Assembly (NCBI RefSeq): GCF_036346615.1
Contig: NZ_CP107836.1
Span: 3,410,001 to 3,474,000, forward strand
DNA: 64,000 nucleotides
From: Streptomyces sp. NBC_00523
GTDB taxonomy: Bacteria; Actinomycetota; Actinomycetes; Streptomycetales; Streptomycetaceae
Direction: 5' to 3'
In this document: positions 1-9,349 of the stretch, piece after piece
Layout: each line of letters begins with the position of its first letter
How positions within the stretch are numbered: position 1 is the stretch's first letter
The notes under the pieces: model-generated
Database searches by the model: none
Seen by the model: only the letters and a program-made list of their open reading frames with translations
Told to the model about the DNA's origin: nothing
Position numbers and translations under genes: made by a program

Positions 1-325
1 TAAAAGTAAAGAAGTGCGGCCACCACTACCGCTCCACGGGCCCCTGGAGTACAAAGGATTCAACGGCCCGCGAGACCAAGGACATCCGCGAGGATGACCT
101 GAATTACGCAGCAAAGGCCCCACGGACCGCGCATGAAAACCCGGCACCCACGCGACGTCGACCCGTCGATTACGGGCCAGCCACACCAGGAGCGGGCAAA
201 GACTCCGCCCTGATGGGCACATATCGAGGACGCTTGGTAACCGGGCGGACGTGCCAGCGGCGGTACCGAGACCGGTACCGCCGCAACCATGCTCAGCCTG
301 TACGACAGCGACGCCCCGGACAGCA
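1..325. other. Intergenic, no recognisable gene
   Basis: I see no open frame here with a recognisable product or typical Streptomyces codon bias together with a ribosome-binding site. A short open minus-strand frame exists around 60-290 but resembles nothing I know. The stretch lies between the window edge and the terminator hairpin of the Fic-like gene, and may hold the upstream region of a gene outside the window. Confidence 0.5.
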
Positions 326-347
326 GTCACCGGCCTGCGCCGGTGAC
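326..347 (-). terminator. Terminator hairpin after the Fic-like gene
   Basis: A perfect 9-bp inverted repeat (GTCACCGGC / GCCGGTGAC, 4-nt loop) lies just beyond the minus-strand stop at 363. No T tract follows, which is usual for Streptomyces terminators. Confidence 0.6.
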
Positions 348-362
348 GAGCGGCAGCCCGCC

Positions 363-1187
363 CTATGCGGCGCCTCGCTGCAGCGCCTCGCACACCGCTG
401 TCGATTCCCTGACACCGAGCTCCGCCGCGCGTCCGCAGTGACCGATCCAGGCCGCCATGCCTTCCGACGTGCCGGACAGGTAGCCGTCGAAGGCGGCCGC
501 GTAGGCCGCCCGCCCCTGCTCGGCGTGCCCGACCTCGGCCGGGCAGATCGATTTGGGATCGAGCCCGCTTCCGATCAGCACGATCCGCTCCGCGGTCCGC
601 GCCACCAGGCCGTTGTGCGAACCGAAGGGACGCAGCGCCAGCAGCTCTCCGTGGACGACGGCGGCGGTCACCAGAGCGGGCGCCTCACTCCCCGAAAGGA
701 TGATTCTGCTGAGGCCGTCCAGTCGGCCCGCGACCTCATCGGCACCCGGCAGCGGTGCCTCGATCAGGGGCTCGTCCACCGGTTCGCCCGCGAGCCGGGG
801 CCGTCCGACCGCGTCCTCCGGGGCGGCACTGCCGGCCGCCACCAGGTGAAGCCGCGCCAGTACCCGCAGCGGCGACTGCCGCCAGATGGAGAGGAGCTGA
901 CCGGCCTCCGCCGTCAGGCGAAGCGCGGCCCCGACGACGCGCGCCTCGTCGTCGCTGCTGAAATCGGTGCGCCGGCGCACCTCTTCGAGGTTCCAGTCGG
1001 CGCCGGACAGAGCGGCCGATCCGCGCGCGCCCCGCAGAGCGGCCTCCGCCGTGACCTCGTTGCTGCGGCGCCGCATCACACGGTGGCCGTACACGCGGTC
1101 CACCGCCTTGCGTACGGAGTCCACCGCGTCGGTCACGCCCGGCAGAGCGCCCAGAGCGACGAGCGGGTCCGAGGAAGTCGTACTCAT
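363..1187 (-). CDS. Fic-like protein with degenerate catalytic motif
   Basis: The 274-residue protein starts at ATG 1187 (MSTTSSDPL); an upstream in-frame start at 1217 is less likely. The N-terminal half (VYGHRVMRRRSNEV, then GSAALSGADW) resembles the region that precedes the Fic fold. Near residue 200 the segment LRPFGSHNGLVAR aligns with the Fic signature HPFx(D/E)GNGRxxR. The catalytic His and the first Arg are replaced (R and L), while PF, NG and the last Arg remain. Fic enzymes transfer AMP or other nucleotide groups to proteins; this one would be predicted inactive or altered. It is divergent from the ATPase gene starting at 1290. Such proteins are sometimes annotated as oxidoreductase, for which I see no support. 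Confidence 0.75.
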   Translation of the reverse strand: MSTTSSDPLVALGALPGVTDAVDSVRKAVDRVYGHRVMRRRSNEVTAEAALRGARGSAALSGADWNLEEVRRRTDFSSDDEARVVGAALRLTAEAGQLLSIWRQSPLRVLARLHLVAAGSAAPEDAVGRPRLAGEPVDEPLIEAPLPGADEVAGRLDGLSRIILSGSEAPALVTAAVVHGELLALRPFGSHNGLVARTAERIVLIGSGLDPKSICPAEVGHAEQGRAAYAAAFDGYLSGTSEGMAAWIGHCGRAAELGVRESTAVCEALQRGAA

Positions 1188-1289
1188 AAGTAGCGAGGCT
1201 ACGCGCCTCCCGCCCACCTACCCGCCGGGAGTGGCCTTCTTCACGAAACCACACAACTCATAGCGAGCAATCGACTACCCTAGGTGAAC

Positions 1290-2285
1290 ATGAAGATCGC
1301 TTTCGTAGGGAAGGGCGGCAGCGGAAAGACCACGCTGTCCTCGCTCTTCATCCGCCACCTCGCAGCCAATGAAGCCCACGTCGTCGCGGTGGACGCCGAC
1401 ATCAACCAGCACCTCGGAGCCGCACTCGGCCTCGACGAGGACGAATCCGCAGCGCTGCCCGCCATGGGCGCCCAGCTGCCCCTGATCAAGGAGTATCTGC
1501 GCGGCAGCAATCCGCGCATCGCCTCGGCCGAGACGATGATCAAGACGACGCCGCCGGGCGAGGGCTCCCGCCTCCTGCGCGTATGCGAGGACAACCCGAT
1601 CTTCGACGCCTGTGCCCGTACGGTCCGGCTCGACGACGGAGACATCCGGCTGATGGCCACGGGGCCGTTCACCGAATCGGACCTGGGCGTGGCGTGCTAC
1701 CACTCGAAGGTCGGCGCGGTCGAGCTCTGCCTCAACCACCTCGTGGACGGCCCCGACGAGTACGTGGTGGTCGACATGACCGCCGGTTCGGACTCCTTCG
1801 CCTCGGGGATGTTCACCCGCTTCGACATGACGTTCCTCATCGCCGAACCGACCCGCAAGGGCGTCTCCGTCTACCGTCAGTACAAGGAGTACGCGCGGGA
1901 CTTCGGCGTGGACCTGAAGGTCGTCGGGAACAAGGTGCAGGACGAAAACGACCTGGACTTCCTGCGCTCCGAAGTGGGCGACGACCTGCTGGTGGCCGTC
2001 GGCCATTCCGACTGGGTGCGGGCCATGGAGAAGGGCCGCCCCGCTCGCTTCGAGCTGCTCGAGGCGGACAACCGGATGGCCCTGCAGGCCCTGCAGAACG
2101 CGGCGGAGGACTCGTACGAGCGCCGGGACTGGGGCCGTTACACGCGCCAGATGGTCCACTTCCACCTGAGGAACGCGGAGAGCTGGGGGAACGAGAAGAC
2201 CGGCGCCGACCTCGCCGCGCAGGTCGACCCCGGCTTCGTACTGGACGAACGCTTCATCCGCGCCGAAGCCGCCCAGCCCGCGTGA
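1290..2285 (+). CDS. MinD/CooC-type P-loop ATPase
   Basis: The 331-residue cytosolic ATPase opens with a deviant Walker A motif (GKGGSGKTT, within the first 20 residues). It continues with an Asp-rich DADINQH switch region and a VVDMTAGSD segment. It belongs to the SIMIBI class (ParA/MinD/CooC); the closest named relatives are CooC-like CO dehydrogenase maturation ATPases, but no CODH genes are nearby, so the client is unknown. A GTG at 1284 is possible, but ATG 1290 gives the family-typical MKIAFVGKGG start. It also lies 8 nt after a TACCCT -10 hexamer (1276-1281), consistent with leaderless expression. The gene is divergent from the Fic-like gene and convergent with the lipoprotein gene. 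Confidence 0.85.
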   Translation: MKIAFVGKGGSGKTTLSSLFIRHLAANEAHVVAVDADINQHLGAALGLDEDESAALPAMGAQLPLIKEYLRGSNPRIASAETMIKTTPPGEGSRLLRVCEDNPIFDACARTVRLDDGDIRLMATGPFTESDLGVACYHSKVGAVELCLNHLVDGPDEYVVVDMTAGSDSFASGMFTRFDMTFLIAEPTRKGVSVYRQYKEYARDFGVDLKVVGNKVQDENDLDFLRSEVGDDLLVAVGHSDWVRAMEKGRPARFELLEADNRMALQALQNAAEDSYERRDWGRYTRQMVHFHLRNAESWGNEKTGADLAAQVDPGFVLDERFIRAEAAQPA

Positions 2286-2323
2286 GCGACTGAGGTCCCG
2301 GGCGGGCATGCCGCGGCGCCGCC

Positions 2324-2385
2324 GTGGCTCCGAGGGGCGCACCGGACGGCGCCGGGCATGTCTCCTGCCCGGCGCCCGGAGCCAC
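2324..2385. terminator. Nested bidirectional terminator
   Basis: A perfect 10-bp inner stem (2348-2357 / 2367-2376, 9-nt loop) is enclosed by a perfect 9-bp outer stem (2324-2332 / 2377-2385). It sits between the convergent stops at 2285 and 2391 and would serve both genes. Confidence 0.7.
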
Positions 2386-2390
2386 CGGAT

Positions 2391-3713
2391 CTAACGACCG
2401 GCCGGGTTGCCCGCGGCAGCGGCCGGAGCCTTTGAGGGCGACTGCTCCCGGCCTGCCTCCAGGAACGCGGGCCAGCCTGCCTTGGGCGCCTGGCCGACCT
2501 TCAGCGTCCGGAACTTCGCGAGGGTCTCCGGGTCCTGGGCGTCGAGCCAGTCCGCCAGCTGCCTGAACGAGACACAGCGCACGTCCCTCTTGGTGCAGAC
2601 CGCCGCGATCGTCTGCTCGATGGCACGCATGTACGTGCCACCGTTCCAGGACTCGAAGTGGTTGCCGATGATCAGCGGCGCGCGGTTGCCGTCATACGCG
2701 CGGTCGAACGCCTGGAGCAGGCCGTCCCGCATCTGGTTCCCCCAGTACGCGTGCTTGTCGGGGTCGCCCTGCGTCGTTCCGGACTGGTTGAACATGAAGT
2801 TGTAGTCCATCGACAGCGTCTCGAACGCGCGCCCCGGGACCGGCACCAGTTGCATGGAGAGGTCCCAGACACCGTTCTTCTTCTGCGGCCACACCTGGTC
2901 GTTGACACCGCTGGAGTCGTAGCGGAACCCCATGGTGCGTGCCGCCTCCACCATGTTCTTCTGACCCTCCAGGCAGGGGGTACGGCCGCCGACGAGTTCC
3001 TTGTCGTAGTCGAAGGGCAGCGCCTTCTCGTTCTTGAGGACCGGGTCGTTCGTCCTCCAGCCCTTCACGAATGACTTGGCCTGGCTGATCTCGCTCTTCC
3101 ACTCCTCGACGGACCAGGTGCCGACGCCGCCGTCCTTGCCGCAGAAGTGCCCGTTGAAGTGGGTGCCGATCTCGTTGCCGTCCTGCCAGGCGCCGCGGAG
3201 CTGGGTCAGGGTGTCGCGGATGCCCTTGGTGTCGTTGAAGCCGATGTCCGAGGCGCCGGCGTTGTGCTTGGGCGGGTCGTACAGGGCCCGCTTCCCCTCC
3301 GGCAGCAGATATACGCCACTGAGGAAGTACGTCATCGCGGCGTTGTACTTCTTGCCCACCTCGCGGAAGTGCGAGAAGAGCCGCTGACTGTCCTCGCCCG
3401 CCCCGTCCCACGAGAACACAACGAACTGCGGGGGTTTCTGGCCGGCCGTCAGGTGGGCCACAGCCGGCTGCTTGGGCTGGACACCCGTGAACGCGGTGGA
3501 ACCATCGCCAATGGCCCGGAACACGCGCTTGGGTGCGGCTTCAGCACCCTTTTTCTTCTCTCCCGCGGCGCCGTTCACGGCCCCGAGGCCGGAGCCCTCC
3601 GCGCCGGAGCCGGTCCCCGCGCACCCGGCCGCCCCCACGACCAGTACGACGGTCCCGACGCCCAGGGCGATCCTTCTCGTGGCGCCCATCGACTTCTTCG
3701 CGGCGGCCATCAT
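2391..3713 (-). CDS. Lipoprotein with polysaccharide-deacetylase-like domain
   Basis: The 440-residue exported protein has a basic N-terminus, a hydrophobic core and the lipobox VVGAAGC, so it should be a lipid-anchored surface protein. The mature domain starts with FVVFSWDGAGED, in the place where NodB-type deacetylases carry their TFDDG motif. It later has IGTHFNGHFCG, matching the metal-binding HxxxH of that fold. The substrate is unknown; cell-wall or extracellular glycans are plausible. ATG 3713 is chosen because GAAAGAGG lies 7 nt upstream; the next ATG (3710) is also possible. Because the DD motif is altered, catalysis is not assured. Confidence 0.75.
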   Translation of the reverse strand: MMAAAKKSMGATRRIALGVGTVVLVVGAAGCAGTGSGAEGSGLGAVNGAAGEKKKGAEAAPKRVFRAIGDGSTAFTGVQPKQPAVAHLTAGQKPPQFVVFSWDGAGEDSQRLFSHFREVGKKYNAAMTYFLSGVYLLPEGKRALYDPPKHNAGASDIGFNDTKGIRDTLTQLRGAWQDGNEIGTHFNGHFCGKDGGVGTWSVEEWKSEISQAKSFVKGWRTNDPVLKNEKALPFDYDKELVGGRTPCLEGQKNMVEAARTMGFRYDSSGVNDQVWPQKKNGVWDLSMQLVPVPGRAFETLSMDYNFMFNQSGTTQGDPDKHAYWGNQMRDGLLQAFDRAYDGNRAPLIIGNHFESWNGGTYMRAIEQTIAAVCTKRDVRCVSFRQLADWLDAQDPETLAKFRTLKVGQAPKAGWPAFLEAGREQSPSKAPAAAAGNPAGR

Positions 3714-3995
3714 CCGCCCACCTCTTTCTCGCAGGTAGCTTGCGCCGGGTGCCGACACGGCGCCGCCAAAGTCGCACGCACTGTCCAAGAGTCAGCACGA
3801 CAGGCCGAATGAAAAACTGACTATTCACCGGAATGGGTGGCCGGATGGCCCATTTGCCCTTAATCCTGGACACCGCTCTTTACTCTCCATTACTGTCTGT
3901 TTACTGAGAGTTGAGAAATCCCGCCGCTGCATGCCCCGACCCACGGCCGCGTCATCGAGTTCCACGACCGCGTTGCCCAGGAAGAGACGGGAAAT

Positions 3996-6944
3996 ATGTC
4001 TGCCTGCGTACCCACTCGCCACGACCACTCATCCCGCAGCTCGCGCCCCTCCCGGTCCTCGGGGGTCAAGCGACCACACAGCCCGCCCCCGCCGCCGCGC
4101 GGCGGACGGTTCCGCATCTCGGGCGCCGATGTGTCCGCGTCCATCACTGTCTTTCTGCTCGCCATCCCCATGTCGCTCGGCCTGGCTGTCGCCATGGGAG
4201 CCCCTCTGGAGGCGGGCCTCATCTCCGCCGCAGTCGGCGGCATCGTCGCCGGACTCCTCGGCGGCACCCCCCTGCAGGTCTCCGGCCCGTCCGCCGGACT
4301 GACCGTGGTCACCGCCGAGACGATCCAGGTCTACGGCTGGCGCACCACCTGCGCCATCACGATCGGGGCGGGCCTGCTTCAGCTCGCGCTCGGCTCATTG
4401 CGGGCGGCCCGCAGCGCACTTGCCGTCAGCCCCGCCATCGTCCACGGCACGCTCGCCGGCATCGGCGTGGCCATCGCGCTGGCTCAACTGCACATCGTGC
4501 TGGGCGGTTCCCCGCAGAGCTCGGCGATCTCCAACGTGCTGCATCTTCCCGACCAACTTGCACGTGTCAGTCCCGCCGCCCCATTGATCGGCGCGCTCAC
4601 CGTTGCCATCCTGGTCCTGTGGCCACTGCTGCCCGGCCGGACCGGACGGCTCCTGCGCCGCGTTCCGGCGGCCCTGGCTTCTGTGGGTCTGGCCACGGCC
4701 GTGGCCGCGTGGGCGGCACCGTCGATCGCCCGGGTCGATCTCCCGTCCTGGCGTTCGCACGCCCTGCCGGAAATGCCGCATGGGCCGGTGCTCGGCCTGG
4801 CCACAGCCGTGTTCACGATGATGCTGGTGGCCAGCCTGGAGTCACTGCTCGCCGCCGTCGCCGTGGACAAACTGGCCGCCGACCGGAGCCGCGCCCACTC
4901 GACAGACTCTCCTGCGCGGCCCGGTGAGGTACGAGGCGACGAGGCCCGCGAGAACAGGGACCGCCCGCACTCTTCCGGGACACCCGCCGTCGAAGCAGCC
5001 ACCGCCCATGCCGGCCCGGACGGCACCAAGCGACCCGCGCCACCCCTGCTCAAACGCTCCGACCTCGACCGGGAGCTACGCGCACAAGGCGTCGCCAATG
5101 CGGTATCGGGCCTGCTGGGGGGACTCGCGGTCTCCGGTGGCGCCGTGCGCAGTTCGGCGAATGTGAGAGCCGGGGCGACCGGTCGCGCGTCCACCGTGCT
5201 GCACGGCGTATGGATCCTGGTCGCATCCGGCCTGCTCGTCACCCTGCTGGAGCGCATCCCGCTCGCCGCCCTGGGGGCGCTGGTGATGATGGTCGGCCTC
5301 AAGATGGTGAGCCTGGCGCACATCCGCAACGTCCATAAGCACCGGGAGTTCCTGGTGTACGGCGCGACCATCGCCGGGGTGCTGGTCGTCGGCGTACTCA
5401 AGGGCGTGGTCATCGGCATCGCCGTAGCGGTGGCCGTCGCCCTGCACCGGCTGGGCCAGACCCGGATCTCGGTGTCCGAACAGAACGGACAGCATCTCGT
5501 GGTCGTACGGGGCCAGTTGACCTTCCTGGCCGTCCCCCGCCTCAGCCGGGTCCTGGGCCGGCTCCCCCAGGATGCCGATGTGGTCCTGGAGCTGGACGGG
5601 TCGTTCGTGGACCACGCCGCATACGAGACGATCCAGGACTGGTCCAGCGCCCATGCGGCCCACGGCGGCCAGGTGGCGTTCGCCGGGAGGTCGGGCGGCA
5701 GGATCGCCGAGCCCGCTGCGGCAGCACACTCCTGCTGCCGGCCATGGACCCCCTGGCGCAACCACCACTGCCACGACCAACCCGAGCATGCCCCTCCCGC
5801 AGAGGTCGACGACGGCGCGGATGCCGCCGCGACCGAGGTCCCGCAGCACCCGGCGAGCGCCCCGGGCACGGTCCACCCGCCGAGCCCCACATCCACCACT
5901 GGCGCCGCGACAGTCACCCCCACGGGGATCGCACCTTCCACCGGCCCGGCCCCAGGCAGCCCCACCCCCGCCTCCGCCCCGCCTCACACCGGCAGCACCG
6001 CCCCCACCGTCACCACCCCCACCTCCGCCTCCTCCCAAGCACTCACCGCCCCGCACGCGGATCGCCCCGCTCAATCCGCCCCCACCGGGCAGCCCGCATC
6101 CACCGGCCGGCCCACGCGCCCCGCCCGCGATCACCGGCTGGTCAGAGGTCTCAGCTCGTTCCAGCGGGACACGGCGCCCCTGGTCCGGGGGGAACTGGCG
6201 CGGCTCGCCAGGGAGGGCCAACGCCCCTCGCAGCTCTTCATCACCTGCGCGGACTCTCGCCTCGTGACGAGCATGATCACGGCCAGCGGCCCGGGTGACC
6301 TGTTCACCGTGCGGAACATCGGCAACCTGGTGCCACCTCCCGACGCCGAGGAGGGCGATCACTCGGTGGGGGCCGCGATCGAGTACGCGGTGGACGTGCT
6401 CGGCGTCGAGTCCATCACCGTCTGCGGCCACTCGGACTGCGGCGCGATGAACGCGCTGCTGGGGGCCGCCCCGGAAGCCCCGGACACCTCGCTGTGGCGC
6501 TGGCTCCGAAACGGGCTGCCCAGCCTGACCCGGGTGACCTCGGCCGGCGACGCCCCGGTCCGGCTCTCCGGACGGCTGCCCGCCGACGCGGTGGAGCAGC
6601 TCTGCCTGACCAACGTGGTCCAGCAGCTCGACCATCTGAGGGCCCACCCATCGGTGGCGCGCCGGATCGCCGACGGCACCCTTCAGCTCCACGGCATGTA
6701 CTTCCACGTGGCCGAGGCCCAGTCGTATCTGCTGGACGAGAGCACGGGCACGGAGAGCGGCACGGCCGAGGTGTTCGACCCGATCACACCGGATCAGTCC
6801 GCCACACCGACGCACCCGATCACACCGGCGCGCCCGACAGCACCGGCGGACCTGGCCGACCCGGCCGACCCGGCCGCACCGGCGGACCCGGCCGACCCGG
6901 CCGCACCGGCGGACCCGGCCGAGCTGGCCCGTACCGGCGGCTGA
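3996..6944 (+). CDS. SulP anion transporter fused to beta-carbonic anhydrase
   Basis: The 982-residue membrane protein begins with a proline-rich N-terminus and then the SulP permease core (about residues 45-490, many membrane segments). The core is interrupted by a hydrophilic insert near 290-355. A STAS-like segment (about 495-570) and a Pro/Thr-rich linker (about 575-705) follow. The C-terminal beta-carbonic anhydrase has zinc ligands visible as C751 and D753 (CADSR), H812 and C815 (HSDCGA). The arrangement suggests bicarbonate uptake coupled to CO2/bicarbonate interconversion; Mycobacterium tuberculosis Rv3273 is a known protein of this architecture. The tail is low-complexity with 9-residue repeats of the type ADPAAPADP. 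ATG 3996 follows a GAGACGGG-type ribosome site. It is divergent from the lipoprotein gene. Confidence 0.9.
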   Translation: MSACVPTRHDHSSRSSRPSRSSGVKRPHSPPPPPRGGRFRISGADVSASITVFLLAIPMSLGLAVAMGAPLEAGLISAAVGGIVAGLLGGTPLQVSGPSAGLTVVTAETIQVYGWRTTCAITIGAGLLQLALGSLRAARSALAVSPAIVHGTLAGIGVAIALAQLHIVLGGSPQSSAISNVLHLPDQLARVSPAAPLIGALTVAILVLWPLLPGRTGRLLRRVPAALASVGLATAVAAWAAPSIARVDLPSWRSHALPEMPHGPVLGLATAVFTMMLVASLESLLAAVAVDKLAADRSRAHSTDSPARPGEVRGDEARENRDRPHSSGTPAVEAATAHAGPDGTKRPAPPLLKRSDLDRELRAQGVANAVSGLLGGLAVSGGAVRSSANVRAGATGRASTVLHGVWILVASGLLVTLLERIPLAALGALVMMVGLKMVSLAHIRNVHKHREFLVYGATIAGVLVVGVLKGVVIGIAVAVAVALHRLGQTRISVSEQNGQHLVVVRGQLTFLAVPRLSRVLGRLPQDADVVLELDGSFVDHAAYETIQDWSSAHAAHGGQVAFAGRSGGRIAEPAAAAHSCCRPWTPWRNHHCHDQPEHAPPAEVDDGADAAATEVPQHPASAPGTVHPPSPTSTTGAATVTPTGIAPSTGPAPGSPTPASAPPHTGSTAPTVTTPTSASSQALTAPHADRPAQSAPTGQPASTGRPTRPARDHRLVRGLSSFQRDTAPLVRGELARLAREGQRPSQLFITCADSRLVTSMITASGPGDLFTVRNIGNLVPPPDAEEGDHSVGAAIEYAVDVLGVESITVCGHSDCGAMNALLGAAPEAPDTSLWRWLRNGLPSLTRVTSAGDAPVRLSGRLPADAVEQLCLTNVVQQLDHLRAHPSVARRIADGTLQLHGMYFHVAEAQSYLLDESTGTESGTAEVFDPITPDQSATPTHPITPARPTAPADLADPADPAAPADPADPAAPADPAELARTGG

Positions 6945-7072
6945 ACCGCAGGCAGCTCAGATCCGTAAGACCTGGTGATCCCGCTTCCGTGTCGGCGGCG
7001 CCCGCACCGACGGTGTGCTCCACCGCGCCGCCACGGCGTGGAGGCGGGATCATGCCTCTATACACGAGACAC

Positions 7073-7084
7073 AGGTCTAAACCA
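7073..7084. promoter_or_regulatory. dre-like palindrome upstream of acsA
   Basis: The sequence AGGTCTAAACCA resembles the DasR-responsive element core TGGTCTAGACCA with two mismatches. It lies about 90 nt before the acsA start. The perfect elements near 48.45 and 49.55 kb in this window make the match more interesting, but binding is only inferred. Confidence 0.35.
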
Positions 7085-7170
7085 ATTCCCGGCAGACACT
7101 TGTCACCTGGCCTTGGGACTGATGAGCTATGCCCCGGGACACAACGGACACCCTGGGACTGGGAGAAGTC

Positions 7171-9126
7171 GTGAGCAACGAGAGCCTGGCCAACCTGCTT
7201 CGGGAAGAGCGGAAGTTCGCTCCGCCTGCCGAGCTGGCCGCCAACGCCAACGTCACCGCAGAGGCGTACGAGCAGGCCGAAGCGGACCGGCTGGGCTTCT
7301 GGGCCGAGCAGGCCCGCCGCCTGACCTGGGCCACCGAGCCGACCGAGACCCTCGACTGGAGCAACCCGCCCTTCGCGAAGTGGTTCGCGGACGGCGAGCT
7401 CAACGTCGCGTACAACTGCGTGGACCGTCATGTCGAGGCGGGCAACGGCGACCGGGTCGCCATCCACTTCGAGGGCGAGCCCGGCGACAGCCGCGCCATC
7501 ACCTACGCGGAGCTGAAGGACGAGGTCTCCCGCGCCGCCAACGCCCTCACCGAGCTCGGTGTCGGCAAGGGCGACCGGGTCGCCGTCTACCTCCCGATGA
7601 TCCCCGAGGCCGCCTTCGCGATGCTGGCCTGCGCCCGCATCGGCGCCGCGCACTCGGTGGTCTTCGGCGGGTTCTCCGCCGACGCCATCGCCGCCCGCAT
7701 CCAGGACGCGGACGCGAAGGTCGTCATCACCGCCGACGGCGGCTACCGCCGCGGCAAGCCCTCCGCGCTCAAGCCCGCGGTCGACGACGCCGTCTCCCGT
7801 ATCGACAGCGTGGAGCACGTCCTGGTCGTCCGCCGTACAGGCCAGGACACCGCGTGGACCGAGGGCCGCGACGTCTGGTGGCACGAGATCACGGGCCGCC
7901 AGTCCGCCGAGCACACGCCCGAGGCGTTCGAGGCGGAGCAGCCGCTCTTCATCCTGTACACGTCGGGCACCACCGGGAAGCCCAAGGGCATCCTGCACAC
8001 CTCCGGCGGCTACCTCACCCAGGCGGCGTACACCCACCACGCGGTCTTCGACCTCAAGCCGGAGACCGATGTCTACTGGTGCACCGCCGACATCGGCTGG
8101 GTGACCGGGCACTCCTACATCGTCTACGGACCGCTGGCCAACGGCGCCACGCAGGTGATGTACGAGGGCACCCCCGACACCCCGCACCAGGGGCGCTTCT
8201 GGGAGATCGTCCAGAAGTACGGGGTCACGATCCTCTACACCGCGCCGACCGCGATCCGTACGTTCATGAAGTGGGGGGACGACATCCCCGCCAAGTTCGA
8301 CCTGTCGTCCCTGCGCGTCCTCGGTTCGGTCGGTGAGCCGATCAACCCCGAGGCGTGGATCTGGTACCGCAAGCACATCGGTGCCGACAAGTGCCCGATC
8401 GTGGACACCTGGTGGCAGACCGAGACCGGCACGATGATGATCTCGCCGCTGCCCGGCGTCACCGAGACCAAGCCGGGAAGCGCCCAGCGCGCCCTGCCGG
8501 GCATCTCCGCGACCGTCGTGGACGACGAGGCCAACGAGGTCCCGAACGGCGGAGGCGGCTACCTGGTCCTCACCGAGCCGTGGCCGTCGATGCTCCGCAC
8601 CATCTGGCGCGACGACCAGCGGTTCCTCGACACCTACTGGTCACGCTTCGAGGGCAAGTACTTCGCCGGTGACGGTGCCAAGAAGGACGAGGACGGCGAC
8701 ATCTGGCTGCTCGGCCGGGTGGACGACGTCATGCTGGTGTCCGGGCACAACATCTCGACCACCGAGGTCGAGTCGGCGCTCGTCTCGCACCCCTCGGTCG
8801 CCGAGGCCGCCGTGGTCGGCGCCGCCGACGAGACGACCGGTCAGGCCATCGTCGCCTTCGTCATCCTGCGGGGCACCGCGACCGCCTCCGACGAGCTGGT
8901 CGCGGAGCTGCGCAACCACGTCGGGGCGACCCTCGGCCCGATCGCCAAGCCGAAGCGCATCATGCCGGTGGCCGAGCTGCCGAAGACCCGTTCCGGCAAG
9001 ATCATGCGCCGTCTGCTGCGCGACGTGGCGGAGAACAGGGCCCTGGGCGACGTCACGACCCTGACCGACTCCTCGGTCATGGATCTGATCCAGAGCCAGC
9101 TGCCGTCGGCCTCCTCCGAGGACTGA
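7171..9126 (+). CDS. acsA: Acetyl-CoA synthetase
   Basis: The 651-residue cytosolic AMP-forming ligase converts acetate, ATP and CoA to acetyl-CoA. Visible motifs are the ATP-binding loop [11 protein letters not shown], the TWWQTETG segment and the C-terminal [10 protein letters not shown]. In the last, K610 is the catalytic lysine and corresponds to the Salmonella residue controlled by reversible acetylation. GTG 7171 is preferred over the upstream ATG at 7129: it has GGGAG 5 nt upstream and gives the family-standard [10 protein letters not shown] start and length. A strong terminator follows. A dre-like palindrome lies upstream, hinting at amino-sugar control (inference). Confidence 0.97.
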   Translation: MSNESLANLLREERKFAPPAELAANANVTAEAYEQAEADRLGFWAEQARRLTWATEPTETLDWSNPPFAKWFADGELNVAYNCVDRHVEAGNGDRVAIHFEGEPGDSRAITYAELKDEVSRAANALTELGVGKGDRVAVYLPMIPEAAFAMLACARIGAAHSVVFGGFSADAIAARIQDADAKVVITADGGYRRGKPSALKPAVDDAVSRIDSVEHVLVVRRTGQDTAWTEGRDVWWHEITGRQSAEHTPEAFEAEQPLFILYTSGTTGKPKGILHTSGGYLTQAAYTHHAVFDLKPETDVYWCTADIGWVTGHSYIVYGPLANGATQVMYEGTPDTPHQGRFWEIVQKYGVTILYTAPTAIRTFMKWGDDIPAKFDLSSLRVLGSVGEPINPEAWIWYRKHIGADKCPIVDTWWQTETGTMMISPLPGVTETKPGSAQRALPGISATVVDDEANEVPNGGGGYLVLTEPWPSMLRTIWRDDQRFLDTYWSRFEGKYFAGDGAKKDEDGDIWLLGRVDDVMLVSGHNISTTEVESALVSHPSVAEAAVVGAADETTGQAIVAFVILRGTATASDELVAELRNHVGATLGPIAKPKRIMPVAELPKTRSGKIMRRLLRDVAENRALGDVTTLTDSSVMDLIQSQLPSASSED

Positions 9127-9140
9127 CAGCGACGCACGAT

Positions 9141-9177
9141 CCGAAGGGCACCCGGCAGCGCGCCGGGTGCCCTTCGG
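9141..9177. terminator. Terminator after acsA
   Basis: Perfect 16-bp arms (9141-9156 and 9162-9177) with a 5-nt loop begin 14 nt after the acsA stop. Confidence 0.85.
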
Positions 9178-9349
9178 GCGCTTACGGTGAGAGCACCGCT
9201 CCCAAGCATCCTCACCGCCACGCCCCGCGGGTACAGTGGCAGCTGATCGACAACACGATAAGAAAATCTTCACAGGGGTGCCGGGAAGTCTGGTCGGCAA
9301 GTGCATCAGCCATGCCATCGCTGCCGTACCGACCCGGAGGTCTCCCCCC

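Noticed and set aside
6861..6930. Tandem repeats as a CRISPR array
   Set aside because: Repeats are contiguous, in frame and coding, with no spacers.
6820..8376. A 518-codon minus-strand open frame
   Set aside because: It is antisense to acsA; composition is that of a reverse-complement shadow.
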